A program made the translations under genes and the position numbers. The notes under the pieces are model-generated. The model saw only the letters and a program-made list of their open reading frames with translations. It did no database searches and was not told the origin of the DNA. DNA of 64,000 nucleotides from Arthrobacter_M sp030063245 (GTDB lineage Bacteria > Actinomycetota > Actinomycetes > Actinomycetales > Micrococcaceae). Where the stretch lies: the NCBI RefSeq assembly GCF_051131705.1, contig NZ_CP180316.1, positions 1,612,001 to 1,676,000 on the forward strand, in the 5' to 3' direction. Every line of letters starts with the position of its first letter. The first letter of the stretch is position 1. This document shows, in pieces, positions 1 through 9,599 of this stretch.

Positions 1-1590
1 GAGCCGGTATTGGATCAGGCTGTGGTGTGAGAGTTCGCCGAGTTCTTCGATGCGAATGCCCGTGTGGCGCAGCACCTCGACCATGGCCCAGGTCCAGAAA
101 CCGCGATGCTCTCCGAACGTCAGATCGCGGCGTGGTCCGCCGTCCGGGTCCTCGGCCCAGACCCGGCTGGTGGTTTCGGTTTTCATGGCCGTTCTGCGCA
201 GTGTTTGGCCGGCAGCGGTAAAAAGTTCACCCGCGACGGTGCGTGTCCCGGCTGCCAGCAGGTCGCTGGTGAGTGCCCGTTCGGTCTGCACCCATGAGAT
301 CAGTGCCGGGAGCACCGGCAGCCGTTCGCGGGTGCGTTGGTCCGTGCGTGATTTGCGGGCCAACCGGTCTTTTTTGTGGGAGACATCCGTGGCGCTGACC
401 GGGCAACGCACTGCCCACTCACCCCACCGTGCGGGGTCGTCATCGGCCCATTCGGCCAGGTCCAGGTAGAAGGCGCGCACGGCAGAAAAAACGCTGCGTC
501 CATCCAGCCGTGCCGACGTCCTTTGGATCTGCTCCCCGTTGGCCGAGGTGCTGGTGCGGGCACGGGTCATGACCCGCTTTTTCCAAGACGCGGCGACCTC
601 GCGGGAGAACTTCAGTGAATCGATCCCTGGCTGGTGGGCTTCGAGGTCGGCCCAGAACAATTTGCCCAACAGGTAGGCGGTGCGTTGCAATGACGAGAAG
701 TCCATCGCCAGCTGGCGTTCCCGCAGGTAGTCCACGAGCACGTCCCGGACCGGCAGGCACTTGATCTTGTACCGGTCGATCAGCTGCTCGCAGGTGGATT
801 GGCCGTTGCCGGAGAACATTTCAAGGGCGGCGGGGGCATCCTCGCCCAAGACACCGTGCTGGCGCAGCAGTTGATAGAACAGCGGGCTGCGGGCGTTGGT
901 CTGGGTCCCGGTGCCGATACTGGTGACGGTCGCGAGCAGCTCAACGCAGTCTCCAACCCGCACCGCCGAGACCGGTCCTCCCTTGACGGCCATGATGACC
1001 GCGATCCGTGTCAGGGCCTGTTGCCTGGTTTGCGACTCCAGGTGCGCTTCGGTGCAGGCCCGGTTCAGGGCGGCGAACGCCGTGCTGTCGCGGGTGCGCG
1101 CCATCTCGGGGGCCAATGCCCGTCGCGCCGGGGCGAAACGCAACAGCCAGTTCAGGCCCGGACGGATCACATCGGCGCAGATCAGCACCATCAGGCCGAT
1201 GCTCAGGTGGGGTGCGGGCTCCCCAGGGGCGTTCCGCGACCGGCCGACGGACTCGCCAACGAACAAGTCCCGCCAGTCGCCGGCAGCCTCCGCGCCGCTG
1301 GCCTGCCACCGTTGTTGCCAGTTCCCGCCGGGGAAACCGGCCAGCCAGCCCAGCACCGCCAACACTCCCGTGCGGCGGATCCGCTGGCTGTTCGGATTCT
1401 CCAAGCTGAACGGTGCCGCAAGCACGCGGGCCAGCACCGCGGAACTATCATCACAGGTCGAAGGCCACGAAGGATCAACCCCGCGCGCGGGGAACGCGGC
1501 CATCAGCTGCGCCCCGGTTTGCGCAACTGTGCGGCCCGCCGCCGCATCACTGGCCACCGGCGGAGCATGCAGTTGTCCGCTGCCCGTCAT
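1..1590 (-). CDS. Large tyrosine recombinase, TnpB-like (partial, runs off left edge)
   Basis: The minus-strand frame opens with ATG at 1590 and stays open to the window edge, about 530 codons without a stop. Its ATG overlaps the stop of the upstream recombinase as ATGA (1587-1590), so the two are translationally coupled. Near the left edge the frame reads RHTGIRIEELGELSH, which matches the first catalytic arginine box (TGxRxxEL) of tyrosine recombinases; the HxxR and Tyr boxes would lie beyond the window. A ~420-aa recombinase followed by a longer overlapping one is the TnpA-TnpB order of Tn554-type transposons. It could instead be two members of a recombinase-in-trio set; a third gene would lie off the window. 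Confidence 0.7.
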   Translation of the reverse strand, partial: MTGSGQLHAPPVASDAAAGRTVAQTGAQLMAAFPARGVDPSWPSTCDDSSAVLARVLAAPFSLENPNSQRIRRTGVLAVLGWLAGFPGGNWQQRWQASGAEAAGDWRDLFVGESVGRSRNAPGEPAPHLSIGLMVLICADVIRPGLNWLLRFAPARRALAPEMARTRDSTAFAALNRACTEAHLESQTRQQALTRIAVIMAVKGGPVSAVRVGDCVELLATVTSIGTGTQTNARSPLFYQLLRQHGVLGEDAPAALEMFSGNGQSTCEQLIDRYKIKCLPVRDVLVDYLRERQLAMDFSSLQRTAYLLGKLFWADLEAHQPGIDSLKFSREVAASWKKRVMTRARTSTSANGEQIQRTSARLDGRSVFSAVRAFYLDLAEWADDDPARWGEWAVRCPVSATDVSHKKDRLARKSRTDQRTRERLPVLPALISWVQTERALTSDLLAAGTRTVAGELFTAAGQTLRRTAMKTETTSRVWAEDPDGGPRRDLTFGEHRGFWTWAMVEVLRHTGIRIEELGELSHHSLIQYRL

Positions 1591-2849
1591 GGCTGGTTCC
1601 CTCCGAAGAGGATCTGCAGGCTTTCGGGCCGGTAACCGGGTGCAGGTGCAGGCACGGGGTCACGCAGGAGCTGCCGGGCATGAAAGGCAAGCACTCCGGC
1701 AATCACGTCCTCAGTCACGGGGTTCAAATAGCGCTGCGTGGTCGATAAAAATGCATGACCCAGGACCCATTGCACGTCGGTCAACGGCATCTTCGGATCC
1801 TGGGCCATCCGGTAGGCGGCCGTGTGGCGAAGGTCGTGCAGCGACCACGCCGTGCCCAGCGATGTATTCGCCCGATCGAACATCGCCCGTGCCGCATCAT
1901 AGGTCAAGGCCCGGAACGGACGGCGCAACGTCCACCACAACGGTTCATCCCTGCCCGGCGGAACCAAGCCCGACACTTGTGCCTGATAGAGACGCAACCA
2001 GACGAACGCGTCCGGCGCGGCAGGCAATGGCTGCAACGCGCCGGTTCCCTTGCGCACCACGGTGACCAATTGCTGCCCGGGATCAACATCAGCCACCGTG
2101 GCCCCCAACAGCTCCGAAGCCCGGGCACCGGTCGAGACCCAGAACGCGACCAACGCCCGGTCCCGATGCGACCCCAGCTGGGCGAACAACCGATCGAACT
2201 GGTCATCCGGGATCGCCCGTGGAACCCGGGTCACGACCTTGGGCCGGTAGCGGCCGCGGCGCTGCCCGGCAGACGCATCCATCGGGTTGTGATGCGCCCC
2301 CGCCCGGCTGCCTCCACGGGCACGGGCCAGAGGAAACGGGTTGAGCATCGGCCCGGTGCCCGCTTCCAGGTGAAAGTCGTAGAAGCCACGCAACACACTC
2401 TCGCAATGCGCCACCGTTACCGCAGCATACCTGTCGCCGTCCGGGGCCTTGCCCGGCCCTGGATTCCCCCTATCCGACCCGGGCGTCGCGTCTGAACCCG
2501 GCCCTCCACCCTCGGGGTAACGCCAATGACGCCGAACCGGCTTGAGCGCCACCTGCAACCAACGGCAGAAATCACGCGCTTCGACCTGGGTTGCCTGATC
2601 CCACGCCATCCCAAGGGCCGCCAGGAATCGAAACCAGCGCAACAAGTCCATGCCATAGGACCGCAGTGTCGTCGCCGGCCGCCCGCAGGCCACCAGCTCG
2701 CAGAAGAACGCCGCCGCCGGTCCTATCGTCGCTCCGGCGCCATCAACCAGCCGATACGGTTCGAAGGGATTGCCGGTGGCCTTCAACGCACCCGAGGGCG
2801 GCACCACCAGCTCGGACAGTACCCGCGGCATGTTCTCTTCGTTGACCAT
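1587..2849 (-). CDS. Tyrosine recombinase / integrase, TnpA-like
   Basis: This 420-aa site-specific recombinase would cut and rejoin DNA through a covalent 3'-phosphotyrosine. An N-terminal SAM-like core-binding domain (about residues 30-190, STLRSYGMDLLRWFRFL-like region) is followed by the catalytic domain. The catalytic residues are visible: Arg in STGARASELLG, the HDLRHTAAYRM box, LGHAFLSTTQRY with the second His, and the nucleophile Tyr. It starts at ATG 2849 and overlaps the downstream recombinase by 4 bp. Its upstream flank lies directly against a truncated IS110 transposase, so the element appears to have inserted there. The Tn554-type assignment rests on gene order and length, not on a database match. 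Confidence 0.85.
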   Translation of the reverse strand: MVNEENMPRVLSELVVPPSGALKATGNPFEPYRLVDGAGATIGPAAAFFCELVACGRPATTLRSYGMDLLRWFRFLAALGMAWDQATQVEARDFCRWLQVALKPVRRHWRYPEGGGPGSDATPGSDRGNPGPGKAPDGDRYAAVTVAHCESVLRGFYDFHLEAGTGPMLNPFPLARARGGSRAGAHHNPMDASAGQRRGRYRPKVVTRVPRAIPDDQFDRLFAQLGSHRDRALVAFWVSTGARASELLGATVADVDPGQQLVTVVRKGTGALQPLPAAPDAFVWLRLYQAQVSGLVPPGRDEPLWWTLRRPFRALTYDAARAMFDRANTSLGTAWSLHDLRHTAAYRMAQDPKMPLTDVQWVLGHAFLSTTQRYLNPVTEDVIAGVLAFHARQLLRDPVPAPAPGYRPESLQILFGGNQP

Positions 2850-2925
2850 GAGAACAGAACCTAGCCGATACCAGCCGGCGCCGCCTACGGTTCTCCGGCG
2901 TGGGCCCGGTTAGTTCGGTTAACAC

Positions 2926-3258
2926 GTCGGTTTTAGCCTCGCCGGGGTGCAGGTCAGCGATGCGGCGCATCGCCAACCCGGGCAGGTAACCGACCAGGAT
3001 TCCGGCGGCCCGGGCCGTCGCTACGGGCAGCGCACCAATGGTGGCGGGCTGGTCCACGACCAGCAGTAGCGTGCCGTTTTTGGCCAGTGTGTCGATGATC
3101 GCCCGCAGCTTCGCTTCGTCCTGAGGCAAAGCCTTATCGAGCAGTTTCTTCCCGGATTTATCCAGCGCCACCGCGTGGTGATTGCTCTTGCCGACATCGA
3201 CTCCGATGAAGACATCGATACTCTCGTAATCCTTAATCAATCTCAAAACCTCCTGCAT
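2926..3258 (-). pseudogene. IS110-family transposase, N-terminal fragment
   Basis: About 111 codons of an IS110 transposase remain, from ATG 3258. The DEDD (RuvC-like) N-terminus is plain: VFIGVDVGKSNHHAVALD carries the first Asp, and VVDQPATIGALP and LPGLAMRRIADLHPGEAKTD are typical of the family. After EAKTD, where the family normally reads on with a further Asp region, the homology stops at about 2926 and an unrelated arginine-rich tail begins. The break coincides with the right end of the tyrosine-recombinase element, so the gene was probably split by that insertion. The catalytic C-terminal serine domain is missing. Confidence 0.75.
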
Positions 3259-3300
3259 CCGAGACCTGTAAAATAGTGCTGGTCTATCGTGCGGTGACAA

Positions 3301-3578
3301 GAATCGGCATCTTTCGTTACGGCTGACCTGCCACGATAAAAACTGCGGCTTGTCCGGTCCCTATTAGCGATCCCCTGACACCTATGGGATCCCGGTGACA
3401 TCACCCCCCCGGATCATTGAAGACTGGGGGCATAAATCATGCCGGGAACCAACAGGCCAGCAACCCCGATTCTTACTCATTTAAGGGCTACAAGAAAGGT
3501 AACGGGGCAGGGTTGCTGCTGGCGGTAGCCAGCGGCAGATGTCATGCTTGGGAGTCCGGTGATCGAGGGGAAAGTGAC
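3301..3578. other. Intergenic region upstream of IS110 fragment
   Basis: I see no convincing gene here. It probably holds the left end of the truncated IS110 element and leads into the following hypothetical gene, whose ribosome-binding site (gaggggaaa, 3566-3573) precedes ATG 3579. Confidence 0.3.
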
Positions 3579-4206
3579 ATGCGTTTCAGCAATCCGTGGG
3601 CAAAAAACCCGTGGCCACACGGCATGGCAATTACCGTCGAAAGCCGCCCCCTGGCGCTGAATTTACTGTTGTTCATCCGCCACGCCTGGGTGATTGCAGC
3701 CGATGCCGACATTCCCGAACTCCTGCCAGCGCCAGCTTCGGGAACATCCCAGGCTCCGGCCTCGGCCAGTCTCGCCGAGTGGGAGCGTCGTTGGCGAACG
3801 GCCTGGGAGCGGGCCTGGGCTTGGTATCAGATCGCTGATCCCTCCCAGCCGCAATACCCAACACAGGAAAGAATGCGCCAGATGCAGGAGACCATGCGGC
3901 AAGTCATGCGGCCTGACCAACCCCTCCACCCGCCAGTTCCGCCCCTGTGGACCGCGGAATACGATTGGGCCGGCATTGACCAAGACGCATTCAACGCATG
4001 GGACCAAAGCCTGGCCCCGAAAATTCTTGCGGATGCGGAACAGACTCATCCCTGCCTGGGAATCCGGGCTGGACACCATCATTGTGATCCCTTACGACGG
4101 GTACTTCGCCCAGCGTGTCACCCGTCGACGCCTCGCTGTGTCGCGCTCCACCAGAATCGATCCTGACAGCTACAGCCGGGCGTTGCAGCTCGATTGGGAT
4201 GGCTGA
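3579..4206 (+). pseudogene. Hypothetical protein, probably frameshifted near codon 150
   Basis: The start is ATG 3579 with a good Shine-Dalgarno (gaggggaaa). The frame gives a soluble, tryptophan-rich protein (WERRWRTAWERAWAWYQ) up to about 4030 and then turns into low-complexity His/Arg sequence ending at 4166. In the +1 frame, protein-like sequence resumes (AWESGLDTIIVIPYDG, then RALQLDWDG) and ends at 4206. This pattern fits one ~208-aa protein with an indel around 4025-4045. I do not recognise the family. A sequencing indel is possible. Confidence 0.5.
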
Positions 4207-4457
4207 GCGGCGCCAGCCGTGCAGAAGACTCCCGCGCAAGGGTGCGGCATGATCCGCTGGGGACCCTAGCAAGCGCAAGCGACCGCAGGACGTTCCAACG
4301 CGACACCAAGACCATCGACGACGGCAACTACGGCGGCAGCGATAGCTGGCAACTCGCCAACACCCGCACCACGGTCAGGTTGCTGCCCGGTCAGCGCATC
4401 GTGGCAGAAAAGGTGAACGAAGTGGTGATTAACGAGTCGCCACGACAGCGAGGCACA

Positions 4458-5171
4458 ATGGGCAACATGAGAATCTTGGGGGAAATCACCTGCCAACTGT
4501 CCGACAACGGCGTCAAGTCCGGAATCCTATACTGCAACGAGCCTGAGGCCTACAGGCTAGCAGAATGGACGGCTGCAGGTTCGACCCTGACAGCGATCGC
4601 AACCATTGCACTCGTTGTGGCTGCTATCTGGGCTGGCCGAACCGCGCTAAATACACTGAAACAGCAGCAGAAAGACAGCTACGCCGCGTGGCGGCCATAC
4701 CTAACCGTCCAGGTCCTCCCCAGTCTTGCAGGCGCCCCTAACTTTGACCTCGTCATCGAGAATGTCGGGGGCAGTCCCGCGCTAGGAATCGAGATTTCTA
4801 GCACCGACTTTCCCAACAAAATGGATAAAGTCTCAGAGAGCATTCGCGATCTCTTCAAAGTCGTGACTTTCCTAGGGCGGGGTGCCCGAACACGAAACTA
4901 CTGGAGACTCGAAGTAGCGAAGGGATCAACGTGGAGTGATAACACAACGGATCCCGTCGGGATGCCCCAATCCGCTTCCTTGACCGTTCGCTATCACGAC
5001 CTCGAAGGCAAGAAATTCGAGGATGAATTTGTTGTCGACACGAATATATACAAGTTAGCTCCCTTACCCGCCGACGGTCCTAACCCCATAGATTCACTGT
5101 CGGACGCCGAGAAGGACCTCCACCAAATGCTTGCCGTAATCGCTGTTGCGATAGGGGAGCACCGACGATGA
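4458..5171 (+). CDS. Membrane-anchored hypothetical protein
   Basis: The protein has one clear transmembrane helix near the N-terminus (STLTAIATIALVVAAIWAG), followed by a basic segment and a ~170-residue soluble domain with alternating beta-like stretches. No known enzyme motif was recognised. The frame is open further upstream, to 4194, but that part overlaps the end of the preceding gene; ATG 4458 (or ATG 4467) sits a sensible distance before the helix, so the start is uncertain. Its stop overlaps the next gene by ATGA, and the next gene has the same architecture, so the two probably act together. The role is unknown. Confidence 0.6.
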   Translation: MGNMRILGEITCQLSDNGVKSGILYCNEPEAYRLAEWTAAGSTLTAIATIALVVAAIWAGRTALNTLKQQQKDSYAAWRPYLTVQVLPSLAGAPNFDLVIENVGGSPALGIEISSTDFPNKMDKVSESIRDLFKVVTFLGRGARTRNYWRLEVAKGSTWSDNTTDPVGMPQSASLTVRYHDLEGKKFEDEFVVDTNIYKLAPLPADGPNPIDSLSDAEKDLHQMLAVIAVAIGEHRR

Positions 5172-5824
5172 ATGCTACAGAAATATGGACAATGATAACT
5201 GCGATAGCCACCGTCGCTCTCGCCCTCTTCGCGGTACTGGCGTGGCATGCCTCGAGAAGAACTCTCGTACTAATGCGCAGTCAAGAAACCGTCACTAAAG
5301 AATCCGCACAAGCCCAAGTTGATGACCAAATATGGGGCCGACAAGTTGAGGCACTTTCAACTTACGCAGCAGTCCTTCGCCAATTGGCCCGCATGCCAGC
5401 ACCGCTAATCGTTGATGGGGGATCAAGATTTCTCCCTCCGAACTACGAGCTAATTCAAGGACTGTCGAGCGTCGCAGACGTTGATCAAGCCATCACCACA
5501 GTGGCTACTGCCGGGCTGATCTGGCACCTTCAGCATGCGCGGTCGCCCTGTTCACCGACCGCACTGCAAATGTTCGAAAACGAAGTTATCCATGCCGCCA
5601 ACGCATGTACTTATGGGGAAGCCCGCTGGGGGTTCGTACAGCTGGCTTCCATGTCACTTCTACAACGCGCCTCAGATTGGCAGCGGGAGCCTGCATCAAG
5701 ACACAGCATTAATGTAAATGTCGAAAAATTGGTCGCCAACCTCGAAGCTGACCGACTCAACAAATACCAAAAAGCCAATTCGGAAGGCCAGGAGACAAAT
5801 AATTTAGAGTGGCCCCCAAAATGA
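5168..5824 (+). CDS. Membrane-anchored hypothetical protein, coupled to previous gene
   Basis: This 218-aa protein starts at ATG 5168, overlapping the stop of its neighbour by 4 bp. Residues 8-27 form a single transmembrane helix (MITAIATVALALFAVLAW), followed by a polar region with helical, coiled-coil-like stretches (ETVTKESAQAQVDDQIWGRQVEAL is split across residues 41-64). The rest is a soluble alpha-helical domain. The anchor region resembles that of the upstream protein in position and composition, suggesting a two-protein membrane complex. No motif gives a function. Confidence 0.65.
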   Translation: MNATEIWTMITAIATVALALFAVLAWHASRRTLVLMRSQETVTKESAQAQVDDQIWGRQVEALSTYAAVLRQLARMPAPLIVDGGSRFLPPNYELIQGLSSVADVDQAITTVATAGLIWHLQHARSPCSPTALQMFENEVIHAANACTYGEARWGFVQLASMSLLQRASDWQREPASRHSINVNVEKLVANLEADRLNKYQKANSEGQETNNLEWPPK

Positions 5825-6337
5825 ATCCTATGAGCTACGGCGCCGGGCATATCGAACCGCTGCGCCAGCTGAACATAGCAACAGCAACGCCTGGATGAAC
5901 CCCAGCCCGGCAGTCAACCATCGACTCACAACAACGCCCCGTATCGAAAAGCAATAATGTTGAAAAACGATATCCTGCGACGAGGGTCCCGACCAGTGGT
6001 CCAGGGACTTCCGCTCCGAGAACAATCACTACATCAGGCTTCCCTCCCAATGGCGCCCAGCACTACCTCCGAAGCTGAAACCATGAAAAGCGTCCCGTAT
6101 GCCGTTCCCTAGTGGAACACGACGATCAGTGTCACCGCCAAGGTGCTGAGCGGGGTTCGGTGGCCCGTGTGCCGACCGTCTTGCGGTCGCGACGGCTCCG
6201 CGTGTTTTGGCCGAGCAGACTGCCCGGGTGGAGCTAACGCGCCACGCGGTAGCGGTGGCACACGACTCCCGAGCTAAAGGTGCGGGTCTCGACGAGTTCA
6301 AGGTTCACTCGGTCCTCAGGGCTCCTGACCTAGCGCT
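5825..6337. other. Gene-poor gap with a possible coding remnant
   Basis: No intact gene is convincing. On the plus strand, about 6177-6342, an open stretch without its own start (VATAPRVLAEQTARVELT, ending in LRAPDLAL and a stop) looks protein-like and may be the tail of a lost gene. A minus-strand frame at 5828-6025 with a TTG start has a hydrophobic C-terminus (LGFIQALLLLCSAGAAV), but there is no ribosome-binding site. Confidence 0.3.
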
Positions 6338-8608
6338 TTAATTGGTGAGCGGCGTTTCGCGGTTTTTGGTTTCGTAGCGCAGGATTCGGTCGGTGCCGGG
6401 ATAGCGGGTTTCCGTGGCAGTGAGATGGTCGCAGAGTTCGCCGATCGCGGCGGTGGCGCGGCGGGTGGGGAGTGGGTCGAGGCGGATGGTGAGGTAGCCG
6501 TCCTGGCTGGGGTCGATGTCTCCGCTGGAGGTGAGGGCCTGCCGGATCAGGGCGTGGGCTTCGTTGTCGGCGCGGGCGTACCCGGTGTTGGTGCGGATTT
6601 CCCGGGCCAGGGTGGTGGCGGTGTTGAACGCGGCCATCCGGATGGCGTGGCTGAGTAGTTTCGTCTCGGTCTCCAGGACCTGCTGGCCCGGGGCTATCTC
6701 ACCGAGCGGGACTCTGGCGGGGACCTCCTTATGGGCTTCCTGCGCCTGATCCAGGGCGGTTTCGGCGGCGAACAGGTCCGCGGTGATCGCGTTGTGGAGG
6801 GCATTGGTGATCAGGACCGTGGACGTTCCCGGTGCCGGGGTCCGGGCTGCCAGTAACGCGGCGTCGGTGTCGGCGATGGTCTTTTCGTACCGGGTTTTAG
6901 CGGTCAGGACTTTTTGGTAGGCCCGGCGTTTGGCCGGGTTCGGCACCGACCGCTCCGGATCATCATCGGTACTGGCGTAGGCGTCGTGGGAATCCAGGGC
7001 AAAGCGCATCCTGGCGTAGCGGAAGTAGTTTTCCTGCCGCCACCTGGCCCCCATCCGGTAGATAACCTCCCCGGTAGCCATGCCGGTGGTGGTGAGGATG
7101 TGGATCTGCCGGGAGCCGCCGCCTGGGGTGTTGATCTGCCGGCTGATCTGGCGCATCGAAAAGACTTCCCCGGTGGTTCCAACGGGGAGCTCGACGTGGG
7201 TGTCCGCGGCATCCCAGGTCCGGGTTTGTCCGTGGTCGTCGGTGTGAGTGACTTCTGTGAAGAGGACGTCATTAATGTCGGCGGTGGTGCCCTTGCGCCA
7301 GGTCAACACATCAAAGTTGTTCTCTGCCATGTGCTGGAAGAGGGCCGGGGACCAGCCTCCCCGGTCGAAACCGACCAGCACCCTGCGTTCGTCGCCGATG
7401 ATGGTGCGCAGGGTCGGCAGCAGCCGGCGCAGTTCCCCGGTCAGTGCGGCACCGGGTTCGGCCATGACCACCAGCACCGGTGCCCCGTTCGCGTTGGCGA
7501 CCCATGTTTCCTCGGTCGCCGGGACCGGGAACTTCAACCGGGTGGAGTGGACCTTCCCGATCTTCCTGGTCCCCTGGTAGGCACGGACATGCCCGTCAAC
7601 GTAGAGCACCGCCGCCAGGCCCGGCTCCCCGTCCTGCTCACGGCCGGCGTGGAGGTGTTTGGCTGCCATCGCGCTCAGCAGTTCCCCGGCCTTGCCGGTG
7701 CCGGCCAGGGCAGAAAGTTTGCGGCGCAGGGTTTTCACTTCCGGAGCCCGGTCCAGGCCCAGCACCCGGCCCATCGCTACCGGGTCGATCCGGGTGGCCC
7801 CTTCGGCCCGTGGTTCCCCGGCCAGGGCCTGGCATACGGCGCCGGTGAGGATGGTGTCCAGACCGTAAAACCCGTTCGGCAACGCCCCGAACACCTCCTT
7901 CGAACACTCCAGCAGCCCGGTGTTTTCCAGGGCGGGCAGGGCCAGGAACAGCCCTACCAAAGGCACCCGGGCCGCCGGGGCGAACACCGGGGCCGCGCAC
8001 TCCAACAGCCTGGTCCGGGCCCAGGCCCGCTCCCCGGAACGGTCCGCCGGCGCCGGCAACACCGGCAGTTCCTTCGCCGGTTCCGCGGCGATGGCATCCG
8101 CGTCCGTGTCCTGCCGGACCGGGTGCGCAGTGGCCGGCCCGGCAGGTGCAGGGGTTTCCATCGCCAGTGCCCGGCGGACGGTGAATTCGGAGACTCCCAC
8201 TTCCGCTCCGACGGCCCGCAGTGACAGGCCGGCGGAGCGCAGGGTACGGATCCGGGACTTCAGGGGATCCGTCAGCCGGCTGGGCCCCTTCGGACCCGGC
8301 TTTTCCGGGGCCAGGCCCAGCACCCCATCCGTCATCAGGGCCTGGCGCCAGCGCCACAACGTGCCCGGCTCCACCCCGAACACGGCAGCGATCTCTGCCA
8401 CCGAAGCGGCTTTGATATCCGCCAGTTTCGCCGCCGCGAACCGCCGGGTCGCCGTATCCTCTCCATCCCAGGCGTAAGAGAGCTCCCCATGCACGAAAAC
8501 CCGGCCACCATCGTTATCTTCAACCAGCGACACCGCCAGTCCAATCGGGACCGCACCAGCATCCATCGCGGCCGGAAGGGGCAGTTGAGCAGTCATCACG
8601 CCCATCAT
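6338..8608 (-). CDS. Very large HTH-DDE transposase-like protein (756 aa)
   Basis: The start is ATG 8608 behind a GGGAGGGG ribosome-binding site. The N-terminus has a helix-turn-helix (VAEIAAVFGVEPGTLWRWRQAL, in two halves) and a second HTH (LSLRAVGAEVGVSEFTVRRAL). The central part carries the pattern of a DDE-type RNase H fold: AVLYVDGHVRAYQG (first Asp), VLVGFDRGGWSP (second Asp) and RWRQENYFRYARMR (Glu). A polar helical C-terminal domain follows. This architecture is found in long putative transposases of actinobacteria. It is nearly twice the usual transposase length and fits no classical IS family that I can name. I saw no clear terminal inverted repeats. Confidence 0.65.
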   Translation of the reverse strand: MMGVMTAQLPLPAAMDAGAVPIGLAVSLVEDNDGGRVFVHGELSYAWDGEDTATRRFAAAKLADIKAASVAEIAAVFGVEPGTLWRWRQALMTDGVLGLAPEKPGPKGPSRLTDPLKSRIRTLRSAGLSLRAVGAEVGVSEFTVRRALAMETPAPAGPATAHPVRQDTDADAIAAEPAKELPVLPAPADRSGERAWARTRLLECAAPVFAPAARVPLVGLFLALPALENTGLLECSKEVFGALPNGFYGLDTILTGAVCQALAGEPRAEGATRIDPVAMGRVLGLDRAPEVKTLRRKLSALAGTGKAGELLSAMAAKHLHAGREQDGEPGLAAVLYVDGHVRAYQGTRKIGKVHSTRLKFPVPATEETWVANANGAPVLVVMAEPGAALTGELRRLLPTLRTIIGDERRVLVGFDRGGWSPALFQHMAENNFDVLTWRKGTTADINDVLFTEVTHTDDHGQTRTWDAADTHVELPVGTTGEVFSMRQISRQINTPGGGSRQIHILTTTGMATGEVIYRMGARWRQENYFRYARMRFALDSHDAYASTDDDPERSVPNPAKRRAYQKVLTAKTRYEKTIADTDAALLAARTPAPGTSTVLITNALHNAITADLFAAETALDQAQEAHKEVPARVPLGEIAPGQQVLETETKLLSHAIRMAAFNTATTLAREIRTNTGYARADNEAHALIRQALTSSGDIDPSQDGYLTIRLDPLPTRRATAAIGELCDHLTATETRYPGTDRILRYETKNRETPLTN

Positions 8609-8722
8609 CCCACCCCTCCCGGAAACGCTAATTATCTTGTATAGATTCTATCGCAGTGAAGGGAAAATTAACAGGCAGACAAGCAACAAAACCCCGGAAT
8701 CACACGGAAGCCCTACCGAGGG

Positions 8723-9211
8723 TCACGCCCTAGGTCCAGAGTCCTGGGTCCTCTCGCCGGGGAAAGAACGGAATGCCACCACCCAACAGCACCGGGTAGA
8801 CCCTGACCCGTACTCGTCGACCAAACCCAACGCAGCCGCTTCGGAGGCGAGAGTCGCGCCGCCGATCGCGATGTTGCCCGCGGCCGATTCGGCTCGCAAG
8901 CGCTCGATTTCGTCCGCCCCGTCGCCGGAGGCTAGCCGGGCATTGCCCTGCACCGCCGACAACGTGGTGGAGAAAACCACCTTCGGGAGTGTCACCCAGG
9001 TCGCCGCGAAGTCATAGGTCGAGTAGTTCTGGTCGGCGGTCTCCCGGTACAGCATTGCCTCGTATAGCCGTCGTCCCAGCAGATGGACGGCTGCCTCGCG
9101 CACCTCGTCGGTGGCGAGGCGGAAGACATCCTCGTCGGGTTCCGCCCAGTCGAAGGCGCCGTCCGGCCCGACGACGTAGCCGTCCAGCGACACGGCCATC
9201 GAGTACGTCAC
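8723..9211 (-). pseudogene. RibD/DHFR-family reductase, C-terminally frameshifted
   Basis: The N-terminus (MTYSMAVSLDGYVVGPDG) and the GGATLASEAAALGLVDEY box are typical of the RibD C-terminal/dihydrofolate reductase-like family, NADPH-binding proteins of ~180-190 aa often linked to drug or antibiotic reductases. After VDEY the frame gives nonsense (GSGSTRCCW). The neighbouring frame reads VRVYPVLLGGGIPFFP, exactly what the family has there, and stops at 8730. One missing base, and loss of the last ~30 residues, therefore make this a likely pseudogene. It lies alone just before the conjugation operon. Confidence 0.7.
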
Positions 9212-9599
9212 ACTGCGGATCAGAAGCCCTCCCTGCTAACGGTCCCATAGTACTGAGGAGCGACTCTGGCGGGTAGAGACAACGCAGGCTCCTCCTGCAC
9301 CGTGCCCGCTGAGGGTTCACCATGCGGACACGAGATTAACGGTCGTCGGCTGCCCACTTCGTGCAGACGACTTTGGATATTCCGTGCAGTCGACTTCGAA
9401 AGACGACAGCCGAACATGATTCCCTAGAACTCGGGATCCTTGGGACTCCGCCGGAACAACCATGGCTTCGAGGCGGAAGCGGATGTTGATCGCATCGGAT
9501 TCCACCTCGAGTCACTTCCTCATGTCGTTTAGCTCTCGACCAACCATGAACTCGTGAATCCTGCTCACAGACGTGGGAAGGCAATGATAGGAGTTCACG
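9212..9599. other. Intergenic region upstream of the conjugation operon
   Basis: No gene is supported on either strand. The region must hold the promoter of the downstream type IV secretion operon. The only clear element is the ribosome-binding site gataggag just before ATG 9600. Confidence 0.35.

Noticed and set aside
6914..8224. 436-aa plus-strand frame opposite the large transposase
   Set aside because: It is Gly/Pro/Arg-rich antisense translation without domain-like sequence; the minus-strand protein has clear motifs.
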